A stretch of 36,240 nt of DNA from Roseobacter sp. Lineage in GTDB: Bacteria; Pseudomonadota; Alphaproteobacteria; Rhodobacterales; Rhodobacteraceae. This document shows positions 8,939 through 16,508 of this stretch, one piece after another. Under the pieces are notes generated by a model that ran no database searches, was not told the origin of the DNA, and was given only the letters and a program-made list of their open reading frames with translations. The position numbers and the translations under genes were made by a program. The stretch lies in assembly GCA_024636495.1 (NCBI GenBank), contig JAGXGZ010000039.1, positions 1 to 36,240 of the forward strand. The letters run 5' to 3'. Positions within the stretch are counted from its first letter, which is position 1. Each line of letters starts with the position of its first letter.

Positions 8939-9172
8939 ATGAGCGACGTCGCAGACCGCGTTAAAAAGATCGTTGTAGAACACTTGGGTGTTGAAGAAGA
9001 CAAAGTCATCGAGAACGCTTCGTTCATCGACGATCTTGGTGCAGACAGCCTCGACACTGTTGAGCTGGTCATGGCGTTCGAAGAAGAGTTCGGCATCGAA
9101 ATCCCTGATGACGCAGCCGAGAACATCCAGACATTCGGCGACGCGGTTAAATTCATCAAGGAAGCTTCCTAA
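8939..9172 (+). CDS. acpP: Acyl carrier protein
   Basis: A 77-residue acidic carrier of growing acyl chains. The phosphopantetheine site is Ser37 in GADSLDTVE, and the four-helix ACP pattern covers the whole length. GAGGA lies upstream of the ATG. The 201-base gap after fabG contains a short inverted repeat (CCTTGT / ACAAGG, 8826-8841) and a GCCC-TTCG-GGGC hairpin at 8851-8862. It probably also holds a separate acpP promoter, since ACP is needed in large excess. A terminator follows the gene. Confidence 0.97.
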   Translation: MSDVADRVKKIVVEHLGVEEDKVIENASFIDDLGADSLDTVELVMAFEEEFGIEIPDDAAENIQTFGDAVKFIKEAS

Positions 9173-9222
9173 GCTTTTCTGCCGACGGCCCGGATCACGG
9201 AGAGGTCGGCTAAATATTTCTG

Positions 9223-9260
9223 AAACGGCGTTCTTTCCTAGCGGAAGGGCGCCGTTTTTT
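9223..9260 (+). terminator. Intrinsic terminator after acpP
   Basis: The stem AACGGCG / CGCCGTT (9224-9230 with 9250-9256) has an inner TTCC / GGAA pairing and is followed by a T-run to 9260. It lies about 50 bases after the acpP stop. Confidence 0.82.
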
Positions 9261-9349
9261 ATTGATTTGTGCGGTTCATGCTTGTCTTGGATCAAGACCA
9301 TGGGCGACAATGGTTCATAAGAAACCAGAGCGTGAAGGCAATTCACCCC

Positions 9350-9883
9350 ATGTCCCGAGCCGTACCGATGATCAATACCGCCAGACTGACCCTGCGCGCC
9401 ATGCGCTCGGAGGATTTTGCGCGCTATGCTGAAATATGGGCAACGCCGGAGGTGGTGACGCATATCAGCGGCAAACCCTGGCCCAAGGCCCGGTCGTGGG
9501 ATGCGTTTTTGCGCAATGCCGGGCATTGGCATATTGTCGGTTTTGGTCAATGGGCGATCCAGCCGCGCAACACCCGAGAAATGGCAGGGCAGACCGGTTT
9601 TTTCTTTGCATCACGCGGGTTTGGCGAAGACTTTGACCCGTTTCCTGAGGCCGGTTGGCTGCTGTCACCCGAAGCGCAGGGTATGGGCCTTGCTTTGGAA
9701 GCCGCACGGGCTGCACATGACTGGTTTGACCGGGTCGTGACCGGGCGCACGGTTTGCATGATATCTGCCGAAAACGAGGCATCGCTGCGATTGGCGGACA
9801 ATTTGGGGTATATCGCCCTGCGAGATGTGGATGCGGATGGGGACAAGGTGCGTTTGATGACGCGCAAAGGTCCGCCCGCTTAG
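9350..9883 (+). CDS. GNAT family N-acetyltransferase (RimJ/RimL type)
   Basis: A 177-residue acetyltransferase. The RimJ/RimL-like opening INTARLTLRAMRSEDFARYAEIW leads to the acetyl-CoA region (GWLLSPEAQGMGLALEAARAAHDW, with the Q/G-x-G-x-A-like loop) and the motif B segment ISAENEASLRLADNLGY near the C-terminus. The substrate is unknown; relatives act on protein N-termini or small amines. The start is uncertain: ATG 9350 and ATG 9368 are both in frame, and neither has a good ribosome site. An upstream extension to 9269 overlaps the acpP terminator and is unlikely. It interrupts the acpP-fabF pair. Confidence 0.85.
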   Translation: MSRAVPMINTARLTLRAMRSEDFARYAEIWATPEVVTHISGKPWPKARSWDAFLRNAGHWHIVGFGQWAIQPRNTREMAGQTGFFFASRGFGEDFDPFPEAGWLLSPEAQGMGLALEAARAAHDWFDRVVTGRTVCMISAENEASLRLADNLGYIALRDVDADGDKVRLMTRKGPPA

Positions 9884-9906
9884 AAAAGTTACCGGACCAT
9901 CGCGTC

Positions 9907-9936
9907 TTGAAATTGACGCAGATGGCAAGGTATAGC
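9907..9936 (+). promoter_or_regulatory. Candidate sigma70-type promoter for fabF
   Basis: TTGAAA (9907-9912) and TATAGC (9931-9936) are separated by 18 bases, with the fabF ATG 35 bases further on. The match is moderate. An overlapping TTGACG has poor spacing. Confidence 0.4.
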
Positions 9937-9971
9937 CGTTCAACGCACAGAAAACACCAAGGGGCTTTAAG

Positions 9972-11231
9972 ATGCGCAGAGTAGTGGTGACAGGTTTGGG
10001 GCTGGTGACGCCGTTGGCTGACGGGGTCGAGGCGAGCTGGTCCAAGATATTGGACGGTCAATCGGGCGCAGGTCCGATCACAGGTTTTGACGCCAGTCGG
10101 TTGGTCACTCAATACGCGTGCGAAGTCCCGCGGGGCGATGGCACGGACGGCACCTTTAACGCTGACAAATACATGGAGCCCAAAGAGCAACGCAAAGTCG
10201 ATACGTTTATCATGTTCGGAATGGCCGCTGCACAGCAGGCAATCGAGGATTCAGGATGGACCCCGACCGGCCGTGAAGATCAGGAACGCACAGGCGTTTT
10301 GATCGGATCGGGCATTGGGGGTTTGAATTCAATCGCGAATACCGCAGTGATGATGCATGAAAAAGGCCCACGCCGCGTCAGCCCGTTCTTTGTGCCGGGT
10401 GCCCTGATCAACCTGATCTCGGGTCAGGTATCGATTCGCTACGGGTTTCGCGGGCCGAACCATTCGGTCGTTACTGCGTGTTCGACCGGGGCGCATGCGA
10501 TTGGTGACGCCAGCCGTCTGATTATCCACGGCGATGCCGATGTGATGATCGCAGGCGGGGCAGAGGCCGCAATTTGCGAGATCGGGATTGCAGGTTTTAA
10601 CGCGTGCAAGGCTTTGTCGACCAAGCGGGCCGATGATCCGACCAAAGCCAGCCGCCCCTATGACGCAGACCGCGACGGGTTCGTGATGGGCGAGGGTGCG
10701 GGCATTGTTGTGCTTGAGGAATATGAGCACGCCAAGGCGCGTGGCGCAAAGATTTACGCCGAAGTTCTGGGCTATGGCCTGTCGGGCGATGCCTATCACA
10801 TTACCGCACCTGCCGAAGATGGTGACGGAGCCGAGCGGTCAATGCGCAATGCTTTGCGCGGTGCGGGCCTTGAGCCGAAAGACATCGATTACATCAATGC
10901 GCATGGCACATCGACCATGGCTGATGTGATTGAACTGGGTGCGGTTGAACGGATGCTTGGCGATGCTGTGGGCGGGGTGACAATGTCATCGACCAAATCT
11001 GCAACAGGACATCTTTTGGGTGCGGCCGGCGCGATTGAAGCGATTTTCTCGATCCTCGCGATCCGCGATCAGGTAGCACCGCCAACGATTAATCTGGATA
11101 ATCCGGCCGTTGAGACCAAAATCGATCTGGCCCCCAATAAAAAGGTCGAGCGGAAGATTGATGTCGCGCTGAGCAATTCGTTCGGATTCGGCGGCACCAA
11201 TGCGAGTGTGCTTTTCGGAAAGATCTCCTGA
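9972..11231 (+). CDS. fabF: 3-oxoacyl-ACP synthase II
   Basis: It condenses malonyl-ACP with the growing acyl chain. The 419-residue protein is of KAS II type: nucleophile Cys170 in VVTACSTGAH, His311 in NAHGTST, and Lys342 and His347 in TKSATGHLLG. The C-terminal NSFGFGGTNASVLF is present. AAGGGG precedes the ATG at 9972. Its TGA overlaps the first base of mltG (TGATG), so mltG translation is probably coupled to fabF. Confidence 0.97.
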   Translation: MRRVVVTGLGLVTPLADGVEASWSKILDGQSGAGPITGFDASRLVTQYACEVPRGDGTDGTFNADKYMEPKEQRKVDTFIMFGMAAAQQAIEDSGWTPTGREDQERTGVLIGSGIGGLNSIANTAVMMHEKGPRRVSPFFVPGALINLISGQVSIRYGFRGPNHSVVTACSTGAHAIGDASRLIIHGDADVMIAGGAEAAICEIGIAGFNACKALSTKRADDPTKASRPYDADRDGFVMGEGAGIVVLEEYEHAKARGAKIYAEVLGYGLSGDAYHITAPAEDGDGAERSMRNALRGAGLEPKDIDYINAHGTSTMADVIELGAVERMLGDAVGGVTMSSTKSATGHLLGAAGAIEAIFSILAIRDQVAPPTINLDNPAVETKIDLAPNKKVERKIDVALSNSFGFGGTNASVLFGKIS

Positions 11232-12415
11232 TGTGGAAGCATGTTGCGTCTAACGCAGTGACGTTTCTTATTTTGGCGCTGTTCCTTTTGGGTGGCGTCA
11301 TTCTTTGGGGACGTGGGCAATATGATGCGCCGGGGCCATTGGCTCAGGCGATCTGTTTGCAGGTGGAGCGTGGGTCCAACATGCGTGCTGTGGGCGATAA
11401 TCTTGCCGAGCAGGAAGCCGTCAGTTCTGCTGCGATTTTTCGGATCGGGGCCGAGTATGAGGAAAAGACCAGCGAGCTGAAAGCGGGCAGTTTCTTGATC
11501 CCCCCCGAAGCGTCGATGCAGCAGATTGTGGACACTGTCACGCGCGGCGGTGCCAGTACCTGCGGGACCGAAGTGGTTTATCGCATCGGGATCAACCGCA
11601 TCAGCACGCAGGTCCGCGAGCTTGACCCGGCGACCAGTCGGTTTGTTGAGCGGGCCGAGTTCACCCCCGGCGTCGATGACGTGCCTGCCATCTATACAGA
11701 GACAAAGGCGAAGGCCGACACGCGGTTTCGCATCGCTTTGGCGGAAGGTGTGACCAGTTGGCAGGTGGTTGAAGGGTTGAAATCGATTGACCTGCTGGAA
11801 GGTACGGTTGAGGCTATACCTGCCGAGGGGACTCTGGCTCCTGATAGCTATGAGGTATCCGAGGGTCAGGATCGCAATACGATTTTGGCATTGATGCAGG
11901 CTTCGCAAGAGCGGCGTTTGGCAGAAGCGTGGGACGCGCGTGATCCGGGGCTTCCAGTCGAGACGCCAGAAGAGATGTTAATCCTCGCATCGATCATTGA
12001 AAAAGAGACCGGCGTGCCAGAAGAGCGGCGTCAGGTGGCGAGCGTGTTTATCAACCGGCTTAATCAAGGGATGCGCTTGCAGACCGACCCGACCGTTATT
12101 TATGGCATCACAAATGGCGAAGGTATTTTGGGCCGCGGGCTGCGCCGCAGTGAGCTGCGGGCAGAGACGCCGTATAATACCTATGTGATTCCAGCGCTGC
12201 CCCCGACACCGATTGCAAACCCCGGACGTGCAAGCCTGATGGCGGCAGCCCAGCCGGTTGAAGAGGAGTTTATCTTTTTTGTGGCAGACGGCACGGGTGG
12301 TCATGCCTTTGCGGTTACCTTGGAAGAGCATAACCGCAATGTTGCAGCGTGGCGTGTGATCGAGGCTGAACGCGGTGCGGCAGCGGCTGGAAACGCGTCG
12401 ACCGGAGGAAATTAG
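11231..12415 (+). CDS. mltG: Endolytic murein transglycosylase MltG
   Basis: It cleaves nascent glycan strands and releases their ends, acting at the outer face of the inner membrane. The 394-residue protein has one N-terminal membrane anchor (about 9-27), an extended periplasmic LysM-like region, and the YceG/MltG catalytic domain with IIEKETGVPEERRQVA (catalytic Glu257) and the family segments INRL and MRLQTDPTVIYG. The ATG overlaps the fabF stop by one base. It is the last housekeeping gene before the GTA cluster. Confidence 0.95.
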   Translation: MWKHVASNAVTFLILALFLLGGVILWGRGQYDAPGPLAQAICLQVERGSNMRAVGDNLAEQEAVSSAAIFRIGAEYEEKTSELKAGSFLIPPEASMQQIVDTVTRGGASTCGTEVVYRIGINRISTQVRELDPATSRFVERAEFTPGVDDVPAIYTETKAKADTRFRIALAEGVTSWQVVEGLKSIDLLEGTVEAIPAEGTLAPDSYEVSEGQDRNTILALMQASQERRLAEAWDARDPGLPVETPEEMLILASIIEKETGVPEERRQVASVFINRLNQGMRLQTDPTVIYGITNGEGILGRGLRRSELRAETPYNTYVIPALPPTPIANPGRASLMAAAQPVEEEFIFFVADGTGGHAFAVTLEEHNRNVAAWRVIEAERGAAAAGNASTGGN

Positions 12416-12430
12416 GGGCGGAATTTTCGC

Positions 12431-12460
12431 TTACGATTAGGTTTTTGTTAACCATCGTAA
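12431..12460. promoter_or_regulatory. Inverted repeat with a CtrA-like half site upstream of the GTA cluster
   Basis: Perfect 7-bp arms TTACGAT (12431-12437) and ATCGTAA (12454-12460) extend inward as GGTT / AACC after a 2-base bulge. The right arm region contains TTAACCAT (12448-12455), the 8-base CtrA motif known from Caulobacter. CtrA is required for late GTA steps in Rhodobacter capsulatus. The repeat lies about 33 bases before the likely -35 box. No T-run follows, so it is not an mltG terminator. The regulator that would bind here is an inference. Confidence 0.5.
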
Positions 12461-12492
12461 GGACTTGGAAGGTTTTAGCAATACTTTTTTTC

Positions 12493-12521
12493 TTGACTTT
12501 GCGAACGCTCTGACGTATCTA
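12493..12521 (+). promoter_or_regulatory. Candidate promoter of the GTA operon
   Basis: TTGACT (12493-12498) has a strong -35 match and is followed after 17 bases by TATCTA (12516-12521). Transcription would begin near 12528, close to an in-frame ATG at 12529. A T-rich stretch precedes the -35. The -10 is weak (3 of 6), as expected of an activated promoter. Confidence 0.5.
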
Positions 12522-12548
12522 TTCTGACATGCTAGACGAAGTCGGCGA

Positions 12549-12582
12549 ACGGCCCCGGATTAAATTCCGGTGGCCGTTTTTT
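12549..12582 (+). terminator. Terminator-like hairpin in the GTA leader
   Basis: Arms ACGGCCCCGGA (12549-12559) and TCCGG-T-GGCCGT (12566-12577) pair as 11 bp with one bulged T and a 6-base loop, followed by a run of six T (12577-12582). It lies after the candidate promoter and before the first GTA gene. It would terminate or attenuate transcripts of about 55 bases. It is too far from mltG, across a promoter, to be read simply as the mltG terminator, though that remains possible. Confidence 0.65.
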
Positions 12583-12627
12583 CGTGTTCGCTCGGTTTGG
12601 AGGTTCCAAACGAGAGGTATGAGCAAA

Positions 12628-12972
12628 ATGACGATGATTACCCCGGAGCAAGAGATTGCGACAAGTGAAGAGCATTTTCAAGCGCTTCAAATAGCGATCC
12701 GCGACTTGCGTCGCGAAATTCAGAGCCTGAAAGAACAGGCCAATTCCGGGGAGGAAATCAATGAAACTGCGGCGTCTAAAGCGCTGGCTCGGGCCAGTGG
12801 TATGGTGGCGACCTGCGTGAAAGTGGAGAACTACTTAAGTGGGTGTAGAAACAAGCAAGCGGGCATTGCCCGAGGGGGGTACGCGCTCGACCTTGATCGA
12901 GCGCGGGCTGACATCGGGTGCAAGCTGGATCGGCTCCGCCGATGTGGCGCTGCAAGACCAGTTTCTGAATGA
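12628..12972 (+). CDS. GTA small terminase subunit (gp1)
   Basis: A 114-residue protein that corresponds by position and pattern to RcGTA orfg1, shown in R. capsulatus to be the small terminase (DNA recognition, stimulates the large subunit). A helical, charged N-terminal half (EEHFQALQIAIRDLRREIQSL) is followed by a second segment with ARADIGCKLDRL. The ATG at 12628 is used, ten bases after GAGAGG; ATGs at 12619 and 12634 are alternatives. The frame stays open back to ATG 12529, through the leader hairpin. Its 3' end overlaps the large terminase by 134 bases. Small terminases diverge fast, so the call rests mostly on context. Confidence 0.75.
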   Translation: MTMITPEQEIATSEEHFQALQIAIRDLRREIQSLKEQANSGEEINETAASKALARASGMVATCVKVENYLSGCRNKQAGIARGGYALDLDRARADIGCKLDRLRRCGAARPVSE

Positions 12973-14251
12973 ACTGGACGAGGGAGAGCTTTTAGCTCTC
13001 CCTTTTTTATTCGAATTTTGGGCGATGCCGCATCAGCTCCCGCCCGAGGGCGCATGGCGGTCTTGGGTCATTATGGGGGGGCGCGGGGCGGGCAAGACCC
13101 GTGCGGGTGCGGAATGGGTGCGCGCACAAGTCGAAGGGGCACGGCCCTTGGACGTCGGGCGGGCGCGGCGTGTGGCACTTGTGGGCGAGACAATCGAGCA
13201 GGTGCGCGAGGTGATGATTTTTGGCGATAGCGGGATTTTGGCGTGTTCGCCCGCTGACCGCCGCCCGGATTGGGAGGCGACGCGTAAACGTCTGGTGTGG
13301 CCCAACGGGGCGATTGCCACGGTGCATACGGCCCATGACCCTGAAGGATTGCGCGGGCCGCAGTTCGATGCGGCTTGGGTCGATGAATTGGCCAAGTGGA
13401 AGAAGGCGGAGGAAACCTGGGACCAGCTGCAATTTGCGCTGCGCTTGGGCGATGACCCCAGGGTCTGTGTGACGACGACGCCGCGCAATGTGGGCGTGCT
13501 GAAAAGGCTGTTGGCGTCGCCGTCAACCGTCAGCACTCACGCGCCGACCGAGGCGAATGCGGCGAATTTGGCGGGATCGTTTTTGGAGGAAGTGCGCGCG
13601 CGCTATCGCGGCACGCGGTTGGGGCGGCAAGAATTGGATGGCGTTTTGCTTGCGGATGCGGAGGGGGCTTTGTGGACTTCGCAGATGTTGGAGGATGGGC
13701 GGGTTGGCAAGCTGCCTGAGTTTGACCGGATTGTGGTGGGGTTGGACCCTGCGACCACGTCGAACGGCGGATCGGATGAATGCGGGATCGTTGTTGTGGG
13801 CGCGCAGACCCAAGGGGCACCGCAGAATTGGCGGGCAGTGGTTTTGGCAGATTGCACGGTGCAGGGGGCGACGCCGTCGGGTTGGGCGCGGGCCGCGATT
13901 TCGGCGATGGAACACTATGGTGCCGATCGTTTGGTGGCAGAAACCAATCAGGGCGGCCTGATGGTGGGCGAGGTTTTGCGCCAGATAGACCCACTAGTGC
14001 CGATCAAGTCGGTGCATGCCTCGCGGGGCAAGGTCGCGCGGGCGGAGCCTGTGGCGGCTTTGTACGAGCAGGGGCGTGTGGGGCATGTCGCGGGGCTGGA
14101 TGCGCTTGAGGATCAGATGTGCCGGATGACGGCGCGGGGCTTTGAAGGATCGGGGTCGCCGGACCGCGTCGATGCGCTGGTTTGGGCGCTGCATGAGCTG
14201 ATGATTGAGCCTGCGGTAAGCTGGCGGTCGCCGGGGGTGCGTTTGCTGTGA
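12839..14251 (+). CDS. GTA large terminase subunit (gp2)
   Basis: The packaging motor that fills GTA heads with about 4 kb of host DNA, in the RcGTA model. The 470-residue protein has Walker A GGRGAGKT (80-87), Walker B-like AAWVDE (Asp182, Glu183), coupling motif TTTPRN (212-217) and a C-terminal RNase H-like nuclease with Asp303 in GLDP, ETNQGG at 368-373 and the final acidic DRVDALVW (Asp445). The start is a GTG at 12839 with GGAG ten bases upstream. This keeps the N-terminal region that precedes the conserved LPFLFEFW segment, at the price of a long overlap with gp1. Domains and catalytic residues look intact. Confidence 0.94.
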   Translation: MGVETSKRALPEGGTRSTLIERGLTSGASWIGSADVALQDQFLNELDEGELLALPFLFEFWAMPHQLPPEGAWRSWVIMGGRGAGKTRAGAEWVRAQVEGARPLDVGRARRVALVGETIEQVREVMIFGDSGILACSPADRRPDWEATRKRLVWPNGAIATVHTAHDPEGLRGPQFDAAWVDELAKWKKAEETWDQLQFALRLGDDPRVCVTTTPRNVGVLKRLLASPSTVSTHAPTEANAANLAGSFLEEVRARYRGTRLGRQELDGVLLADAEGALWTSQMLEDGRVGKLPEFDRIVVGLDPATTSNGGSDECGIVVVGAQTQGAPQNWRAVVLADCTVQGATPSGWARAAISAMEHYGADRLVAETNQGGLMVGEVLRQIDPLVPIKSVHASRGKVARAEPVAALYEQGRVGHVAGLDALEDQMCRMTARGFEGSGSPDRVDALVWALHELMIEPAVSWRSPGVRLL

Positions 14252-14434
14252 GTTTGGGGTTTTGGGCGGAACGGCCCTTCGGGGAGAGTTTATCGGGCAA
14301 AATGAAACGGGGGTGTTGCGGGGGGAGCGGTCGGTCAGTTGCAGGGGTCTTAAGAGTTTATTGGCATTTTGATCGAGCGGTTGATGAGCAGACGTCAGGT
14401 TGGCGTCGCACAGGGCAGACAAGGAGTAGGCAAT

Positions 14435-15613
14435 ATGGTTTTTGATTTTCTGAGGCGCGGTGCTGCGGTTGATGTGCCTGAGCAGAAAGCCTCGGCCACG
14501 GGGCCGGTGGTTGCCTATCAGACCAGCGGGCGCGTCGCCTGGAGCCCGCGTGATGCGGTGAGCCTGACTCGGTTGGGGTTTTGCGGTAATCCGGTGGGGT
14601 TTCGGTCGGTCAAGTTGATCGCTGAGGCGGCGGCGGCTTTGCCCTTGGTGTTGCAGGATGCCGAGCGGCGCTATGAGACGCATCCATTGATGGACTTGGT
14701 GAGCCGTCCGAATGGCGCGCAGGGCCGGGCGGAGTTGCTAGAGGCGCTTTATGCGCAGCTGCTTTTGTCGGGCAATGGGTATGTTGAGGCCGTGGGGGCC
14801 GAGACGGGTGTGCCGGTTGAGCTGCATGTGTTGCGGTCGGATCGGATGTCGGTGGTGCCCGGTACGGATGGTTGGCCGGTTGCCTATGAATATGCCGTGG
14901 GCGGGCGCAAGCATCGCTTTGACGCCAGCGGGCCGGTTACCCCGGTTTGCCATATCAAGAATTTTCATCCGCAAGATGATCACTATGGGTTCAGTCCCAT
15001 GCAGGCGGCGGCGATGGCGATGGATGTGCATAATTCCGCCTCGCGGTGGAGTAAGGCCTTGTTGGACAATGCGGCGCGCCCGTCTGGGGCGATTATTTAC
15101 CGAGGGGCCGAGGGCCAGGGCAAGTTGAGCGATGATCAGTATGACCGGCTGGTGAATGAGATGGAGAGCCATCATCAGGGCGCACGCAATGCGGGTCGGC
15201 CGATGTTGCTGGAGGGGGGGCTGGACTGGAAGCCTATGGGGTTTTCGCCCTCTGACATGGAGTTTCACAAGACCAAGGAGGCCGCAGCGCGCGAGATTGC
15301 GCTGGCCTTTGGGGTGCCTCCGATGCTGTTGGGGATCGCGGGGGATGCGACCTATGCCAACTACCAAGAGGCGCACCGCGCGTTTTACCGGCTGACGGTT
15401 TTGCCTTTGGCGACACGGGTCACGGCATCGCTGGCGCATTGGTTGTCGGGGTTTTCTGGCGACCTGGTGGCGTTGAAGCCTGATCTGGATCAGGTGTCGG
15501 CCTTGTCTCAGGAACGCGATGCGCAATGGGCGCGGGTGGCGGGGGCCGAGTTTTTGACCGAAGCAGAAAAGCGCAGCCTGTTGGGCTTGCCTGCGGTGGC
15601 AGCTGATGCGTGA
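14435..15613 (+). CDS. GTA portal protein (gp3)
   Basis: A 392-residue HK97-family portal, forming the ring through which DNA enters and leaves the head. Family features include the N-terminal SLTRLGFCGNPVGFRSVKLI, LLLSGNGYVEAV, YGFSPMQAAAMAMDVHN, and GVPPMLLGIAGDATYANYQEA near the C-terminus. The ATG at 14435 has AAGGAG eight bases upstream; the frame is open further back to 14369 without a ribosome site. A 183-base gap separates it from the large terminase, unusual in this tightly packed cluster, and I see no clear promoter there. It overlaps the next gene by eight bases. Confidence 0.94.
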   Translation: MVFDFLRRGAAVDVPEQKASATGPVVAYQTSGRVAWSPRDAVSLTRLGFCGNPVGFRSVKLIAEAAAALPLVLQDAERRYETHPLMDLVSRPNGAQGRAELLEALYAQLLLSGNGYVEAVGAETGVPVELHVLRSDRMSVVPGTDGWPVAYEYAVGGRKHRFDASGPVTPVCHIKNFHPQDDHYGFSPMQAAAMAMDVHNSASRWSKALLDNAARPSGAIIYRGAEGQGKLSDDQYDRLVNEMESHHQGARNAGRPMLLEGGLDWKPMGFSPSDMEFHKTKEAAAREIALAFGVPPMLLGIAGDATYANYQEAHRAFYRLTVLPLATRVTASLAHWLSGFSGDLVALKPDLDQVSALSQERDAQWARVAGAEFLTEAEKRSLLGLPAVAADA

Positions 15614-15830
15614 TGACCCCCAATTTGATCGGTTCGAATGCGCGCCGGGGTTGCGGCTGCAGGCCCATGAGAGGGTCAGTGCCATTCACCACGAAAACCT
15701 TTTGCAACGGCTGGACCGTTTGGAGGAGATGATGGAGCGGCTGGAGCGGCGGTTGTGGCTGACGGTTTACGGTGTTGTTGCGGTGATCCTGGCGCAAGGG
15801 GTGCAGTCATTTTTGGTGGTGCAGCCCTAA
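15606..15830 (+). CDS. Small membrane-anchored GTA protein (gp3.5, head formation)
   Basis: A 74-residue protein at the place of RcGTA orfg3.5 (rcc01685 family), reported as needed for head formation. It has a helical middle with coiled-coil character (ENLLQRLDRLEEMMERLERRL, about 30-50) and one C-terminal hydrophobic segment (about 51-70). It starts inside the last codons of the portal gene, so it is probably translationally coupled. The mechanism is unknown to me; the assignment rests on location, size and topology. Confidence 0.78.
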   Translation: MRDDPQFDRFECAPGLRLQAHERVSAIHHENLLQRLDRLEEMMERLERRLWLTVYGVVAVILAQGVQSFLVVQP

Positions 15831-15856
15831 CGATCTGAAATTCAAAGGAGATGGTC

Positions 15857-16465
15857 ATGGAAATTGACATGATGAGCCCCGGCCTGCGGTTGGGGAACGG
15901 GGAAGGTTTGCCTCGATCCGGGACCGGGCTGGAGCATAAGTTCGCCAAGTTTGGCGAGGGCATCGCGGTTGAGGGTGGCACCGAGATCAGTGGTTATGCC
16001 AGCTTGTTCGGCAGCGTTGATCAGGGCGGTGATGTGGTGGCCAAGGGGGCCTATGGTGCCTCACTCGCAGCCAGCACCAAGGCGGATCGGCGCATCAAGA
16101 TGCTGTGGCAGCATGATCCGAGCCAGCCCATCGGTGTGTGGGACGAGGTGCGCGAAGATGCGCGTGGTCTTTGGGTCAAGGGGCGCATTTTGGACAGTGT
16201 GGCGCGGGGCCGCGAGGCGGCTGCGTTGATTGCGGCGGGGGCGATTGACGGGCTGAGCATTGGCTATCGGACCGTGCGCGCCGCCAAGAATGACGCAGGT
16301 CAGCGGATGTTGACCGAGCTTGATCTTTGGGAGGTGTCGCTTGTCACGTTCCCGATGCTGCCGACTGCGCGGGTTGCCGCAAAAAGCGATTTTATCGCCG
16401 TTGGGGACGTGCTGCGTGAGATGGCAGCCGCGTTCGAAGACGCGCGTCAGCAGCTGGCGCGCTGA
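15857..16465 (+). CDS. GTA prohead protease (gp4)
   Basis: A HK97-type (U35) serine protease that trims the capsid protein during head maturation. The 202-residue protein has the catalytic-type residues His86 (WQHDPSQPIG), Ser134 (DGLSIGYRT) and Glu159 (LWEVSLVTFPM). The fold start EISGYASLFGSVDQGGDVV is typical. The ATG at 15857 has AAAGGAG six bases ahead. The ATG at 15851 directly touches that site and is less likely. It is followed by the major capsid gene. Confidence 0.93.
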   Translation: MEIDMMSPGLRLGNGEGLPRSGTGLEHKFAKFGEGIAVEGGTEISGYASLFGSVDQGGDVVAKGAYGASLAASTKADRRIKMLWQHDPSQPIGVWDEVREDARGLWVKGRILDSVARGREAAALIAAGAIDGLSIGYRTVRAAKNDAGQRMLTELDLWEVSLVTFPMLPTARVAAKSDFIAVGDVLREMAAAFEDARQQLAR

Positions 16466-16508
16466 GGATCCTGCGTGGGGTATTTCAACTTTAATCAAGG
16501 GGATGTGG

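Noticed and set aside
11069..11908. 279-codon minus-strand open frame across the end of fabF and mltG
   Set aside because: Antisense to two confirmed genes; no family resemblance.
12431..12460. Inverted repeat as the mltG terminator
   Set aside because: No T-run follows the stem on either strand; a regulatory site fits better.
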